This document shows positions 30,501 to 39,238 of a stretch of DNA of 64,000 bases, one piece after another. This DNA is from Leuctra nigra (taxonomy: Eukaryota; Arthropoda; Insecta; Plecoptera; Leuctridae): NCBI GenBank assembly GCA_934045905.1, contig OW203763.1, positions 17,056,948 to 17,120,947 on the forward strand. The letters are read 5' to 3'. The notes beneath the pieces were generated by a model. It saw only the letters and a program-made list of their open reading frames with translations. It made no database searches and had not been told where the DNA came from. The position numbers and the translations under genes were made by a program. Numbering within the stretch: the first letter of the stretch is position 1; the number at the start of each line of letters is the position of its first letter.

Positions 30501-30623
30501 TAGGTACCTACTGAATAACCTAGGTACTACCTAGTACCTAGGAAGGCTTACCTGAGCGACTTTGACATTTTCATCAGCAGGTCCGTAGATCATACTCTCG
30601 AATATTTCGGAGATGTGCGCCAT
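19984..30623 (-). CDS. ALDH16A1: ALDH16A1, two-domain aldehyde dehydrogenase-like protein, 7 exons, 808 aa
   Basis: Exons (minus strand): 30623-30552, 30422-29693, 29260-28725, 28352-28253, 24558-24321, 22090-21956, 20599-19984. Phases agree at every junction, giving 808 residues against about 802 in human. It starts [15 protein letters not shown], as in the vertebrate protein. The first ALDH domain (about 1-500) has [46 protein letters not shown] and [14 protein letters not shown] second, shortened ALDH-like domain follows (about 510-808) with [13 protein letters not shown] and [13 protein letters not shown], ending KALWFNKGE as in ALDH16A1. The usual catalytic Cys segment (GQxC) reads HGTPPWS and the general-base Glu segment (LELGGK) reads SIMSGK, so both catalytic residues are absent. 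This points to a non-catalytic or scaffold protein. Mammalian ALDH16A1 is also held to be non-catalytic. A Penelope-like element and several MITEs lie in its introns. Confidence 0.93.
22110..22420. repeat. Repeat-like sequence with GATCGAGCTGAAATTTTGCA module
   Basis: This intronic ALDH16A1 segment contains two related modules, gatcgagctgaaattttgca and gatcaaattgaaattttgca, about 110 bases apart. Both are followed by hydrophobic-poor, T-rich text. It looks like degraded mobile DNA of unknown class; no coding match is seen. Confidence 0.3.
22700..22865. repeat. Imperfect tandem duplication of about 100 bp
   Basis: The segment TTGTCCACTTACAACTGCAA...AATGTGTACAAAA.TAGATAATAACTTGA occurs twice, about 98 bases apart, with a few differences. 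It lies in an ALDH16A1 intron and is non-coding. Confidence 0.6.
22964..23101. repeat. 138-bp Harbinger-type MITE
   Basis: It shares CCTAATATCGCGAAATG ends and GTAGCACC words with the 15.6-17.2 kb element. It is flanked by CAG at 22961-22963 and 23102-23104, so it uses the same CWG target. It is almost entirely inverted repeat with no coding capacity, a short deletion derivative or related MITE, in an ALDH16A1 intron. Confidence 0.75.
23850..24085. repeat. Dispersed repeat, copy 1
   Basis: Words such as CGCCAATAAAATGCTGTATA, TTTGCTCCTCTAT, AGTGCCAGAAAAATA and TTTTTTCGCTGCTGCAAATT occur in the same order at 55480-55695, with moderate divergence. A run of about 13 G lies inside. Non-coding, unknown class. 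Confidence 0.65.
24673..24887. repeat. 215-bp MITE with TA target site, copy 2 (inverted)
   Basis: This is the same 215-bp element as at 12511-12725, in opposite orientation and nearly identical by eye throughout. It is flanked by TA. The equal length and similarity suggest recent mobilisation. It lies in an ALDH16A1 intron. Confidence 0.85.
25325..27531 (-). mobile_element. Penelope-like retroelement, 5'-truncated and frameshifted
   Basis: Minus-strand Penelope-like element in the ALDH16A1 intron between exons 4 and 5. The coding part (27531 to 25627) carries reverse transcriptase and a GIY-YIG endonuclease. The 3' flank toward 25325 has the GACGTTTCGG...ATTAACCATCCTCAGGG pattern often seen next to such elements. 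The 5' end stops abruptly at about 27531 against a TTTACGTTATGCC and (TA)n stretch. Confidence 0.85.
25627..27512 (-). pseudogene. Penelope-like RT / GIY-YIG endonuclease, one frameshift
   Basis: The upstream part (27512-27177) has [20 protein letters not shown] and then shifts frame near 27200. The downstream frame (through 27141-25627) carries [14 protein letters not shown] (motif A), [20 protein letters not shown] (motif B), [11 protein letters not shown] (catalytic YVDD), [20 protein letters not shown] and a complete-looking GIY-YIG domain starting [20 protein letters not shown] with a following REHRVSEH-like helix. It ends in a Ser/Arg-rich tail. This domain order (RT, then GIY-YIG) defines endonuclease-bearing Penelope-like elements. 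One frameshift plus loss of the 5' part makes it non-autonomous. Confidence 0.88.
27551..27583. repeat. (TA)n microsatellite
   Basis: A near-pure TA run immediately left of the Tigger-like element; the target TA of that element lies within or at its end. Confidence 0.9.
27585..28204. repeat. 620-bp Tigger/pogo-like MITE with TA target duplication
   Basis: It starts CAGTAAACCCTCATTATTTC and ends with GCGAGGGTTTACTG, flanked by TA on both sides (27583-27584, 28205-28206). It contains repeated AATTCGAA words and a 20+ T run and has no transposase frame. CAGT... ends with a TA duplication fit the pogo/Tigger branch of Tc1/mariner. Confidence 0.75.
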
Positions 30624-32340
30624 TGTATTCATTTCAGAAGAACTTAAAAAATACTAACATCTGTCCTATTGACCCTTTCAAACGATAAAAAGACGCAATC
30701 TAACTTCTAAATCTTGTTTGCTGATGCCAGTCTAACAAACACGAGCACGAGTGCACGAGTGAAACACGACGGCGGGCGGGCGGCAGCGATTGGCGAAAAA
30801 AAAACAAAATGGATGAAGCAGCATTGCCAACATTTAAATGTTACGATCATTAATTTTACGGCTATATCCGTATTTTAAACATCGTCTTCGTTTAAAGAAC
30901 AATAAATAAGGTTAATTTTAATTATTTCATAATAAGTTAGATACATATTTTAAAGGAAAACAACAAAATATCGTATAAATAAAATATTGCATGTGAAATT
31001 ATTATATTCTTAAGTTGGCAAACTCTCAGCACATTTCTCTCCAGTCCACTTTCAAACTGCTTTCAAAAATTCAAATCAAGACAAAGACCCAAGTGTATTT
31101 TCATGTATTTTCACGACCCTTTCAATTTTGATTAAATTTGGTTACGTTGTTGTTAAACTCAAAAAAGAAACGTTTATTTTTTGTCTGGTCATTTTGTCAG
31201 CCTCTGTGTTCTTTCACCCCTTCGAAAATCTAAATTTTAATGTAGTAAAATGGTGAAATTGAGATGTAAATTACCTACGTCATTGTCAATTTTCATGTTT
31301 TTAAAGTTGTATTTAAATGTATCACACTTTGTAAATTAATTCCTGCAAAACTATTCATCCCACAAGAAAAATAATACCATCTATGTGTTCAGCAACATAT
31401 CAACTTTCATAAAATAACTATTATTCTGAATCTAATTTTCACTTTTCAGTTTTCACGAGACTTTGCCATTATAAATTTATAATCGGCATCCTTATTTAGT
31501 GTTATCATTCGCTTGTGACATGAGATGCCCGAGATAGCAATTTAAATGCAGAAAAAATTAACATTATTGACAGGTACTCAATCTATACATTGTAAATTGG
31601 CCGAGGTTATTCGTACGAAAGAAAATCATGTTGCGTAGGTAATTCAGGTGTTGTGTTTCTTGCGAATAGACACTGTAGGTAGTAAATTTGATATTTTTTT
31701 CATTGACTTGACATATTTTAGAAAAGTTTAAAAATATAGATCACAGTCTTAGCCAAACTCTCTCATACTCTTTTTCAGACAAATTTAATTTGAATGAATC
31801 AATAAATAAAATTACATACAAATTGTTTCATTTTAATTTATTTTAAAATTGAGCTAAAATGACAATATTAGTACACTTATTTCAATAGGAATTTGCAAAA
31901 TGTTCATAGCAGATATTGCATTTATGTAAATAAATTCTAAAAAATTAGCCTAAATTAATTTTCTTGTTACACAAAACTCTCAAAAAATACTAGTTTTAAT
32001 GCACATCTTCCTTTCCTACTGCAAAGTAATGAGAATGCGCTTGCAATTAGCTAGAAATTAATGAAAAGCAGACAAAGAAATATTTCTACTTTCCAAACTC
32101 TTAAAGGTATATTTACTATCTACTGATTGACCTGTATGGAGCCAGTAATCTCCATTACTATTACTATGTAATGAAGATTAGGTGATTTTATTTATAAGTA
32201 AAAATGTCTAGTATCGGGCCTATACTTGGCACAAATTATATACACACTTTTCAATCCAAACATAAATTATATAAAAATATAAAATACACAACTTCGGTAA
32301 TCAACGTATTTTTTTTAGATTTTTTCAAAATCGTTCCAAT
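30624..32340. other. Intergenic region upstream of ALDH16A1
   Basis: It contains the ALDH16A1 promoter and 5' UTR (right of 30623) and the 3' UTR of the cuticle-like gene (left of 32341). The remainder is AT-rich, with no repeat or gene recognised. Confidence 0.5.
30768..30795 (-). promoter_or_regulatory. GC-box / CCAAT promoter-like cluster of ALDH16A1
   Basis: On the minus strand a CGCCAATCGC (CCAAT box) is followed immediately by CCGCCCGCCCGCC (GC boxes), about 150 bp upstream of the ALDH16A1 ATG and far more GC-rich than its surroundings. This fits a TATA-less housekeeping-type promoter. Call based on motif and position only. Confidence 0.5.
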
Positions 32341-33693
32341 TTAATAGGCACTGGCAGGATAATAAACTTCACTTTGCGGCAAATAGTATTGCCCCGTCGA
32401 TTTAGGATCTTGATACACAGGTAATCCCGGTTGTATGGCTTGACCTCCGACATAAGTGGCAGGTGTATTGTAAGTGGCTGCTTTAACTGGATAGTACTGA
32501 GATGGCGATGGATAATACTCTCTCGGCTTGGGCTGACGATATGCAACTTGTGGAACCACGGCGGCTGGATAATATCCCTCAGAGCCAGCTTGCACGCCCA
32601 CCTCCTCTTCGACAGGATAATAACTTCGTTGGTAACTCTGCACAGGAACGACCGCAGGTTCGTAAGCTGGCACATAAGCCCGCCTTTGCTCATATACTTC
32701 ACCATTCTTATTGTAATGTTTCGCTCCTAATTGTTCTTCGGCTCCGTGAGCTTTCTGACCATACCGTTCCCCAGATTTCTGTTGCCCGTAGTCCAGTTTG
32801 TCATCGTAATAGCGATCGCGAGCGTATTTTCCTTTTTGTGCACTCTGATCATTGAAAGCTTGTCCCTCATTGAAATGTCCTTTTTTCCCTTGGTTGTTGT
32901 TCTTGAAAGCACCATCTTGGAAGTTATCATGTTGTTTATTCGCAGCTTGATCACTGAAGTAGCCATCTTGAGTGTTGAAAACGTAATGGTCACCCTCATC
33001 AGTAGAATCATCGAAAAAGTCAGATTTATTGCCGGTTTCATCCTTGTGGTATGAATTAGTGAATCCAGATTTGTGATGCCCCTTGCGGTGACCTCCCTTA
33101 TTGCCAAATCGCTCAATTTCTTGTCCGTTTCGTGCAAAGTTCTGAGCAGCTTGTTGCACTTTCCCAACATCATGAATCTGCTTGGCACCACTGTTATCCG
33201 CGTAAAAGCCGGTATTGGAACGATCGTCGTGCACTGACCTTTCATTGTCGCGATATCCATCGTCTGTCACTCGTTCATTGGATCCCTTCTTGCCTACACG
33301 ACCATAGAATCCAACTTCGCCACGACTAACACCACTTGCTTCTTTGCCGTAGAATTCGTTTCCCTTAGTTTGGTCGTCGTATGCCTGTCCATTCACTCCT
33401 TGATAGCCTTGACCAACGATTTCTGTTCCCACTGCTGCCGAGTCAACAACAGGCAAGCGTTGAATGCGACGAGGTGTTGATGGACCTCGTGGAACTCCAG
33501 AATATTGTTGGACGTTGTTTCTAGGAAGTCGAGGTGTATTCCGGATGTCAAGCGATGAACTCTTCCCCAAGAGTTCGGACCCAGAGGTTCGTATTCCGTC
33601 GGGAAGCTGCTCCACTGCTTGAAGAGTATCACACTTTGATAGTTGGAGCAAGTACAAAACAAATATCACTATACATGCAAAACTTCGCTCCAT
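32341..33693 (-). CDS. Secreted cuticle-like Gly/Tyr/His/Lys-rich protein (450 aa), single exon
   Basis: It starts MERSFACIVIFVLYLLQLSK, a clear signal peptide likely cleaved near residue 21. The rest is low complexity. An acidic/basic middle carries GHRKGHHKSGFTNSYHKDE (about 201-219) followed by DFFDDSTDEGDHY, a pattern seen in insect integument proteins with a KGHK..GYHNVYHKDE-type motif. Then come NQDGYFSDQ-like repeats, and a C-terminal third rich in Tyr-Pro (YYPVEEE, REYYPSPSQYYPV, QYYLPQSEVYYPASAY). No cysteine-knot, chitin-binding R&R or other named domain is visible. Probable role: extracellular matrix/cuticle component, inferred. A TATA box stands about 85 bp upstream of the ATG, as expected for a strongly regulated gene. 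It stops TAA at 32343-32341. Confidence 0.82.
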   Translation of the reverse strand: MERSFACIVIFVLYLLQLSKCDTLQAVEQLPDGIRTSGSELLGKSSSLDIRNTPRLPRNNVQQYSGVPRGPSTPRRIQRLPVVDSAAVGTEIVGQGYQGVNGQAYDDQTKGNEFYGKEASGVSRGEVGFYGRVGKKGSNERVTDDGYRDNERSVHDDRSNTGFYADNSGAKQIHDVGKVQQAAQNFARNGQEIERFGNKGGHRKGHHKSGFTNSYHKDETGNKSDFFDDSTDEGDHYVFNTQDGYFSDQAANKQHDNFQDGAFKNNNQGKKGHFNEGQAFNDQSAQKGKYARDRYYDDKLDYGQQKSGERYGQKAHGAEEQLGAKHYNKNGEVYEQRRAYVPAYEPAVVPVQSYQRSYYPVEEEVGVQAGSEGYYPAAVVPQVAYRQPKPREYYPSPSQYYPVKAATYNTPATYVGGQAIQPGLPVYQDPKSTGQYYLPQSEVYYPASAY

Positions 33694-33773
33694 CTCAGGC
33701 TATGTTTAGCTAGTCGAATGTATACCACTCTAAATCTTAACCGAGAATGAATGAGAAAATGACAGGATACTAG

Positions 33774-33781
33774 CTTTTATA
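33774..33781 (-). promoter_or_regulatory. TATA box of the cuticle-like gene
   Basis: TATAAAAG on the minus strand, with a TCATTC initiator-like sequence about 32 bases downstream (33750-33745) and the ATG at 33693. Spacing is right for a TATA-Inr promoter. Confidence 0.65.
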
Positions 33782-35322
33782 TGCAGCACTGTCACGCTTT
33801 TAGGATGACAAAAACCCTTGTGACCTTGCATTTTTATGACTGCTAAGAAAGACTTGATAGAGACACTTTTCCAATTTAATTGTCATTAATTGGCTTCGGT
33901 TACATTGGACATGGTGGTTGAGCAGAAAGGATACCTACCTTTACTCATGTCATAACGGATAACAATTACAAATTAAACACCAATACAGCAGTTGAATAAT
34001 AACGGTGACCTTTAAAAGAAGGAATAACTATGATGCTGGTTTTCTTTTCAAACAGCTAAACTGTCAAAAATCAATGTTGTTTTGCTCTTGATGTTGTATC
34101 CTGTAGACACATTTCTGTAAAATCCCTAGACCTTGAAAGAACAAAAACTCTGACTAATCAACCAAGCAGAATTGGATTGAATAAAAACTCAAAGTCACTA
34201 CTACATCTAAACTCTAAAGGAGATGAACTCTAACAAATTGTATACTGCAAGCCATGGAACCTTGCGTCTTTATGCAATGCATTGTCTGTAAAAGGATGAG
34301 ATAAGCTTGGCGTCCATAAAAACTAACACAATGAAAACACATTTAATTGGAGTTAGAAGTGAAGAACCTCTTTAAATTCTTTGTGCAAGAGCATATTTTT
34401 TTTTTACCTATAAGTATGTAGTCCCAGGTACATACAATTTAAGCAAATGTAATAGCTACCTACCCAAGTATTTTTATTTAACTTAATAATAATTGGAATA
34501 AAATCTACATGGAAGCTTTATTAGCGAGTCATATTTTTTTAGGAGAACCCCTTAGAAGAAAGCAACTCAACAATCATTGAATCAGACAAACAATTAAATT
34601 CTAGCACTCATCGACACATAATTTGATTTAAAAAGTATCTCTAAGGTACCCACTTGAGTTTCTGTAAATTAAATTAAATATTTATGATGTTGCCACTAAT
34701 CCAGAGTGGCATGCAGTATTACATTCTCAGACCTTGCTGGATTGTTTGAAAGTGTCAGATGTAAGTATAACTACTGAATGTTCATGGTATTATTGTCACC
34801 AATTGTTCTCTCATTCCATTCAACCAATAGCGGATGGCTGGATGAATGGAAAAAATGCAATTCTACGGTTCAACAAACATTACCTACACTTCTTTTCAAC
34901 TCCTTGGCAAGGTCACCCAAGGATAAAAGACCTGTGAGTTTCAATATTAAATAGGTAGTAGTTTGTTTAGAAAATAATACATTTAATAGAATAATACTTC
35001 CTAGAGAAGTAAATGTAAAATATAAATTAGTTCCTCAATTAGTGAATGTATAGCACAATTATTTTAAAGCATAGCATAGCATATAGCTTTTTGTTTGGCT
35101 GCTAGAATCCTGAACTACATAAAAACCTTCATTCACTTTGTTTGACTGGTTCAATTGTTTGAAACATCTGAGCACATGACCTTACATATGATAGCATTAA
35201 TTTACCTATTTAACTAAGCTTCTTCAGAAAACATTAATATCAGATCAGGTACAAGTGCAAAATATCTGACCGAATTGGGACGTAAACAAGGGACCAAACA
35301 AGGGTTGCTTGTCGGGAGCTCT

Positions 35323-35460
35323 GGGCGGTTATTCTAAATTTCCTTGTCGTCTCGTATCAATTGAATACGGCGTCACTTCCATGTTAAATAGATATAATAG
35401 CACTCCAGTGAGCTCATATCACGTGAAACGAGACGACACGGAAATTTAGAATAACCCCCC
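35323..35460. repeat. 138-bp MITE with about 28-bp inverted ends
   Basis: Left GGTTATTCTAAATTTCC.TGTCGTCTCGT and right the complement of it (ACGAGACGACACGGAAATTT). The short interior is non-coding. Confidence 0.75.
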
Positions 35461-35616
35461 TGGAAGCTAGATCCGATTCAGTTGGTCACATCCAACATTC
35501 CTTTATTCTGTTCCAACTTGAACAGAAGTTTTCCATAAAATTTAGTCTCTTCATGTTAGTAGGTAGGTGTGACAACTAATTTCTTTTGGGGTTATAGTAC
35601 CTATGTATCACACATT

Positions 35617-36238
35617 ATATCGTCCCCCCAGTTCAAGACTGCGTTATCTGCAAAACTTTATTGTTGAGAAACGACGTTTTAATATTTCAATATCGCCTAA
35701 CAAATCAGAATAACAGTTAAATGGTATCATTATTTTTATGTAATTAGTCTCAACAGAAATACGCATTACGTACTTTTCAAAATATTGATTGGGTTATTAT
35801 AATTGGCAAAATTAATTAATAGGTAAATTTATTGTTCAATACAACGTTATTTGCAGATAGTGCAGTATTGAACTAACATTCTTCTCAAGTTGTATTTCTA
35901 AAGACAGATTTAACATGGTAAATTTCAGAGCAATACTGCACTATCTGCAAATAACGTTGTCTTGAATTTAGTTTTGACGCCAGGTTTACATATAATTCTG
36001 GTGCAAGACTACACTATCTGTAAATAGCATAGGAAATTTGCAGATAACGTAGTATTGAACGAATTAAAAGTTGAAAATGACCTACGGGTAATACAGCGTT
36101 ATGTGGTCTAGGATGACCAAATTATGAAATATAAGATTTTCATCATTGGACAAAATAGGTGAGGTCCTGACAAAGACATTTTAGTAAAAAAAAAACGATT
36201 TTTTGCAATAACGCAGTCTTGAACTGGGGGGACGATAT
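35617..36238. repeat. 622-bp inverted-repeat element with internal palindromes
   Basis: The ends CGTCCCCCCAGTTCAAGACT and its complement at about 36214-36234 are flanked by ATAT on each side. Inside, the related phrase CAATACTGC(A/G)...ATCTGCAAATAACG recurs in both orientations (about 35837-35875 and 35929-35967, and again near 36010-36055), so the element is a ladder of subterminal repeats. No open frame. Confidence 0.75.
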
Positions 36239-36624
36239 TTAAGAGCAAAGAACAGAATTGTCAATGACTTTTTGTTTTTAGAATCCTGATTAGGTATGCA
36301 CATTGAAAAATTGAAATAATCTTTATTTTATTTTAAAAGTGCCAGGCCAAAGAATAAGAGGGCGGTGGAAAAAAAGGGAAGATAATTTTAAATCCTTCAA
36401 AAAGCTAGTTCCTGCTTATTCATTGATAAGACGTTAATGATTACTGATTAGTGATTAGGCATGTGTTTCACAAAGGAATTTAATATTTCTGCTTTTAATT
36501 ATGTTTGTTTGTGACATCTGAGGTTAGCATGCCTTCATTTCATTTATTTGATTTGTCGAAGTGTGTTTTGTCTAAATGTAATTATTTATTATGTGTATTT
36601 GTGTAATGCTCGAAACTGGTAGTC

Positions 36625-37230
36625 AGGCATAAAATAATATTATGGTTTATGGCGCTCAACCGAGGTTATCAGCGCCAGTCAAGTCATACAACAAGGTGTT
36701 GCAATAAAATGTATATATATCGCTAAGCGAAGTAGTGTTGTATAAGATTGTCATTGGTTAAAATCAACTAGATTCTACGCTAGTGCGAGTCAGTCATGTA
36801 AAATAAAGTAGTCAGTCTAGATAAAATGTGAGCTGGTATTGCAGTGAAAATTGAGGTCATATTAAGCCAGGTACCGTTTTTATAAATACTGACCCTGGCT
36901 CGTCTAAAAACTAAAGCTAACTACTTGTCTATGATAAAACTTCTTACAGCGTGGTGCTGTGTGTAACTAGATGAAATCTAAGGTCCCAGTATCTTTCAGG
37001 AAGTTGATAAGCTTGTCAATTGATTTTTCATCGTCTCCGAGCACCTCGCTGAGATCACTCGAGAGACGATGGCGACGGCGTGCTAGGCGGTGTTCTTCAC
37101 AGTCCATCAGCATGTGATGGACGGTTAGAGGAACATCACACGTGTCACACTGTGGCTGTTCCTCTATATTCATTAAATAGCCATGGGTCAAGCGCGTATG
37201 TCCTATACGGAGTCGAGTAACGACGAGCAT
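36625..37230 (-). mobile_element. 3' fragment of a non-LTR retrotransposon (I/Jockey-type)
   Basis: The coding end (37230-36967) gives TRLRIGHTRLTHGYLMN...QCDTCDVPLTVHHMLMDCEE. This is the C-terminal CCHC-like segment that follows RNase H/RT in many insect I-, R1- or Jockey-type elements. It is followed by a 3' UTR containing GGCGCTGATAACCTCGGTTG. The rest of the element is absent (5' truncation). Confidence 0.75.
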
Positions 37231-37312
37231 TTTAAAATAAATTATTATTAGGTACCTAATAATACAAGCTTCCTTTGATTATGAGAAATACAATATAAGG
37301 ACAAATCAGTCA

Positions 37313-37405
37313 ATACCAATTAATTACCAATACAGACCCCAATATTTACCATACCAATAGACCAATATTTACCTACCAATATTACCAATACCATACCAAT
37401 ATTGG
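37313..37405. repeat. TACCAAT-type simple repeat
   Basis: An irregular tandem cluster of (TA)CCAATA words. No other function visible. Confidence 0.7.
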
Positions 37406-39238
37406 AAGATACAAATATTTTTTTCTTAAAAAAAAACACGAGCTGACACCTGATAGACAAGAAGATGCTATCTTTAAAGATTAAATTACCTATCCAATTT
37501 AAGTTTTATTTTACAAAACTTATTATGAGCTGCCATAAATAGTATAAATGGAATGGACAACTACTATTAAGTTTTAATTGATCTATCGAAGTCCAAACAT
37601 ATGTATTAGTGACTGATAAGGACAGGAAAAAACGGTTTCACAAACAAAGAATACCAAAATGATTAGTCATGAACATTTTGGGTTTAATTTAAAATTCATA
37701 TGAACTTTACATGACAAAATTTGTGACGATATCTCTATTACCAAGTACCAGTATTGAATATTATCATTCATCCAGAACTAGAGAGAGATTGTACCCACCA
37801 GGGTCAACCATACAGAACAAAGCATAGTCAAATATAGTAGGTACATTTTGTTGAAATGCTTTTATGAACTGAATGTGATTAGCTGATTACGTTTCGGTTG
37901 ATGTTACACCTAGGTCACCGATTATATTTTTAAATTTCATTTCTAACCAAAATGTGCAAAGAAACTGAAAGAAATTGTCTCAAACTATTCTAAATATCAA
38001 TTAGGTAACTAGAAACTAATTGAAATTACTAATGAATGCATAGTGAAATTATGATGAAATGGTAATATAATAATATTATTACAATAACTAACCAAGGATC
38101 AACCGTCCCGGCAATTCAGACATATAGTTAAATACTGAAAGAGTACCCAACTAAACTGAGAGTGGTTGATGCTATAGATATTAATGGAGCAACCGTAGTG
38201 CAAGATACCATAATCTGTTTAACTATCTTCCAACTTGGTACTGTGAATTCATCATAGAAACATTAAATGTATCTCAGACAGAGTTGTTAAACCCAGTAAG
38301 GAAGTCGGCCGATGTTATCAATGGCAATAGGTAAATTATTCTCTCTTGGAAACTAACAACATTTTTTCCACCTAACTAGTAGTAAAAAAGATCAAAAGGA
38401 CAATAATAATTTGAGCTGTTTTACTTTCTGGTGCAAAAAGTGTTGAACAGTGGAGTCTTCTAGGCATATCTTATGTTTATACCTAATACCTATCTAGCCA
38501 CCAAATCAATTTTCAAAATTTATACTAATTTTTACAGATGTGAGTGTCAAAAGAAATAGTTAAAGAGTAATAGTATTTATTAAGCCACATACTACTCTAC
38601 TTTATAAAAATGTGTATAAATATTAAATAATTATGTCAACCTGTTACCTTTCCCTGAAGGTACATTAATAGGGTTGCCCATTGATATATCATATTCCATT
38701 TACATATTTGTTACATAGGTATTTACTGAATCACATACATTTGAAATTTCTCCCAGCAAATAAGGATTTTCGTTAAACAAATCGCAAGATCACACAAAGA
38801 CTGAATGCATATCTCAAAGTGATATGGGAATATTGAAAGTTTAATTAAAAAACCTATTTAAAAAATCCTATCCTGTCTACATACTTCTGAAGCTGAGTTA
38901 GTTGCAACATTTTATCTAGGATATTACAGGAAAATGCAAATTAAAAAAAATTATTAAGGTATGAGAAATTATACCTAATTCCAATATTAAAAAAAAATCC
39001 AAAATGAAAGAAAATGTGTTTTAAAAAGTTATTCAGATTCAATATTCATGCAGCGATGAAAGACATATGCATGCCACAAATTTTGTAATTAATTTAGTCT
39101 GTAAATTCAAAATTCCACATGATTTGAATCAAAGTAATTTAGAAACTGAAATAGCATCCCCTCAAATCGAGATAAACATGCAACCCTATTAATTAACCTC
39201 ATAGTTTCTGCAATTGCTCAACATGTGCACTACAAACT

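Larger units (their letters stand above)
33694..39238. other. Intergenic region between HARS and the cuticle-like gene
   Basis: 5.5 kb with the cuticle-gene promoter at the left and the HARS 3' UTR at the right. In between are two inverted-repeat elements (35.3 and 35.6-36.2 kb), a non-LTR fragment (36.6-37.2 kb) and a TACCAAT-rich simple repeat (37.3 kb). I see nothing recognisable at 33.8-35.3 kb or 37.4-39.2 kb. Confidence 0.5.
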
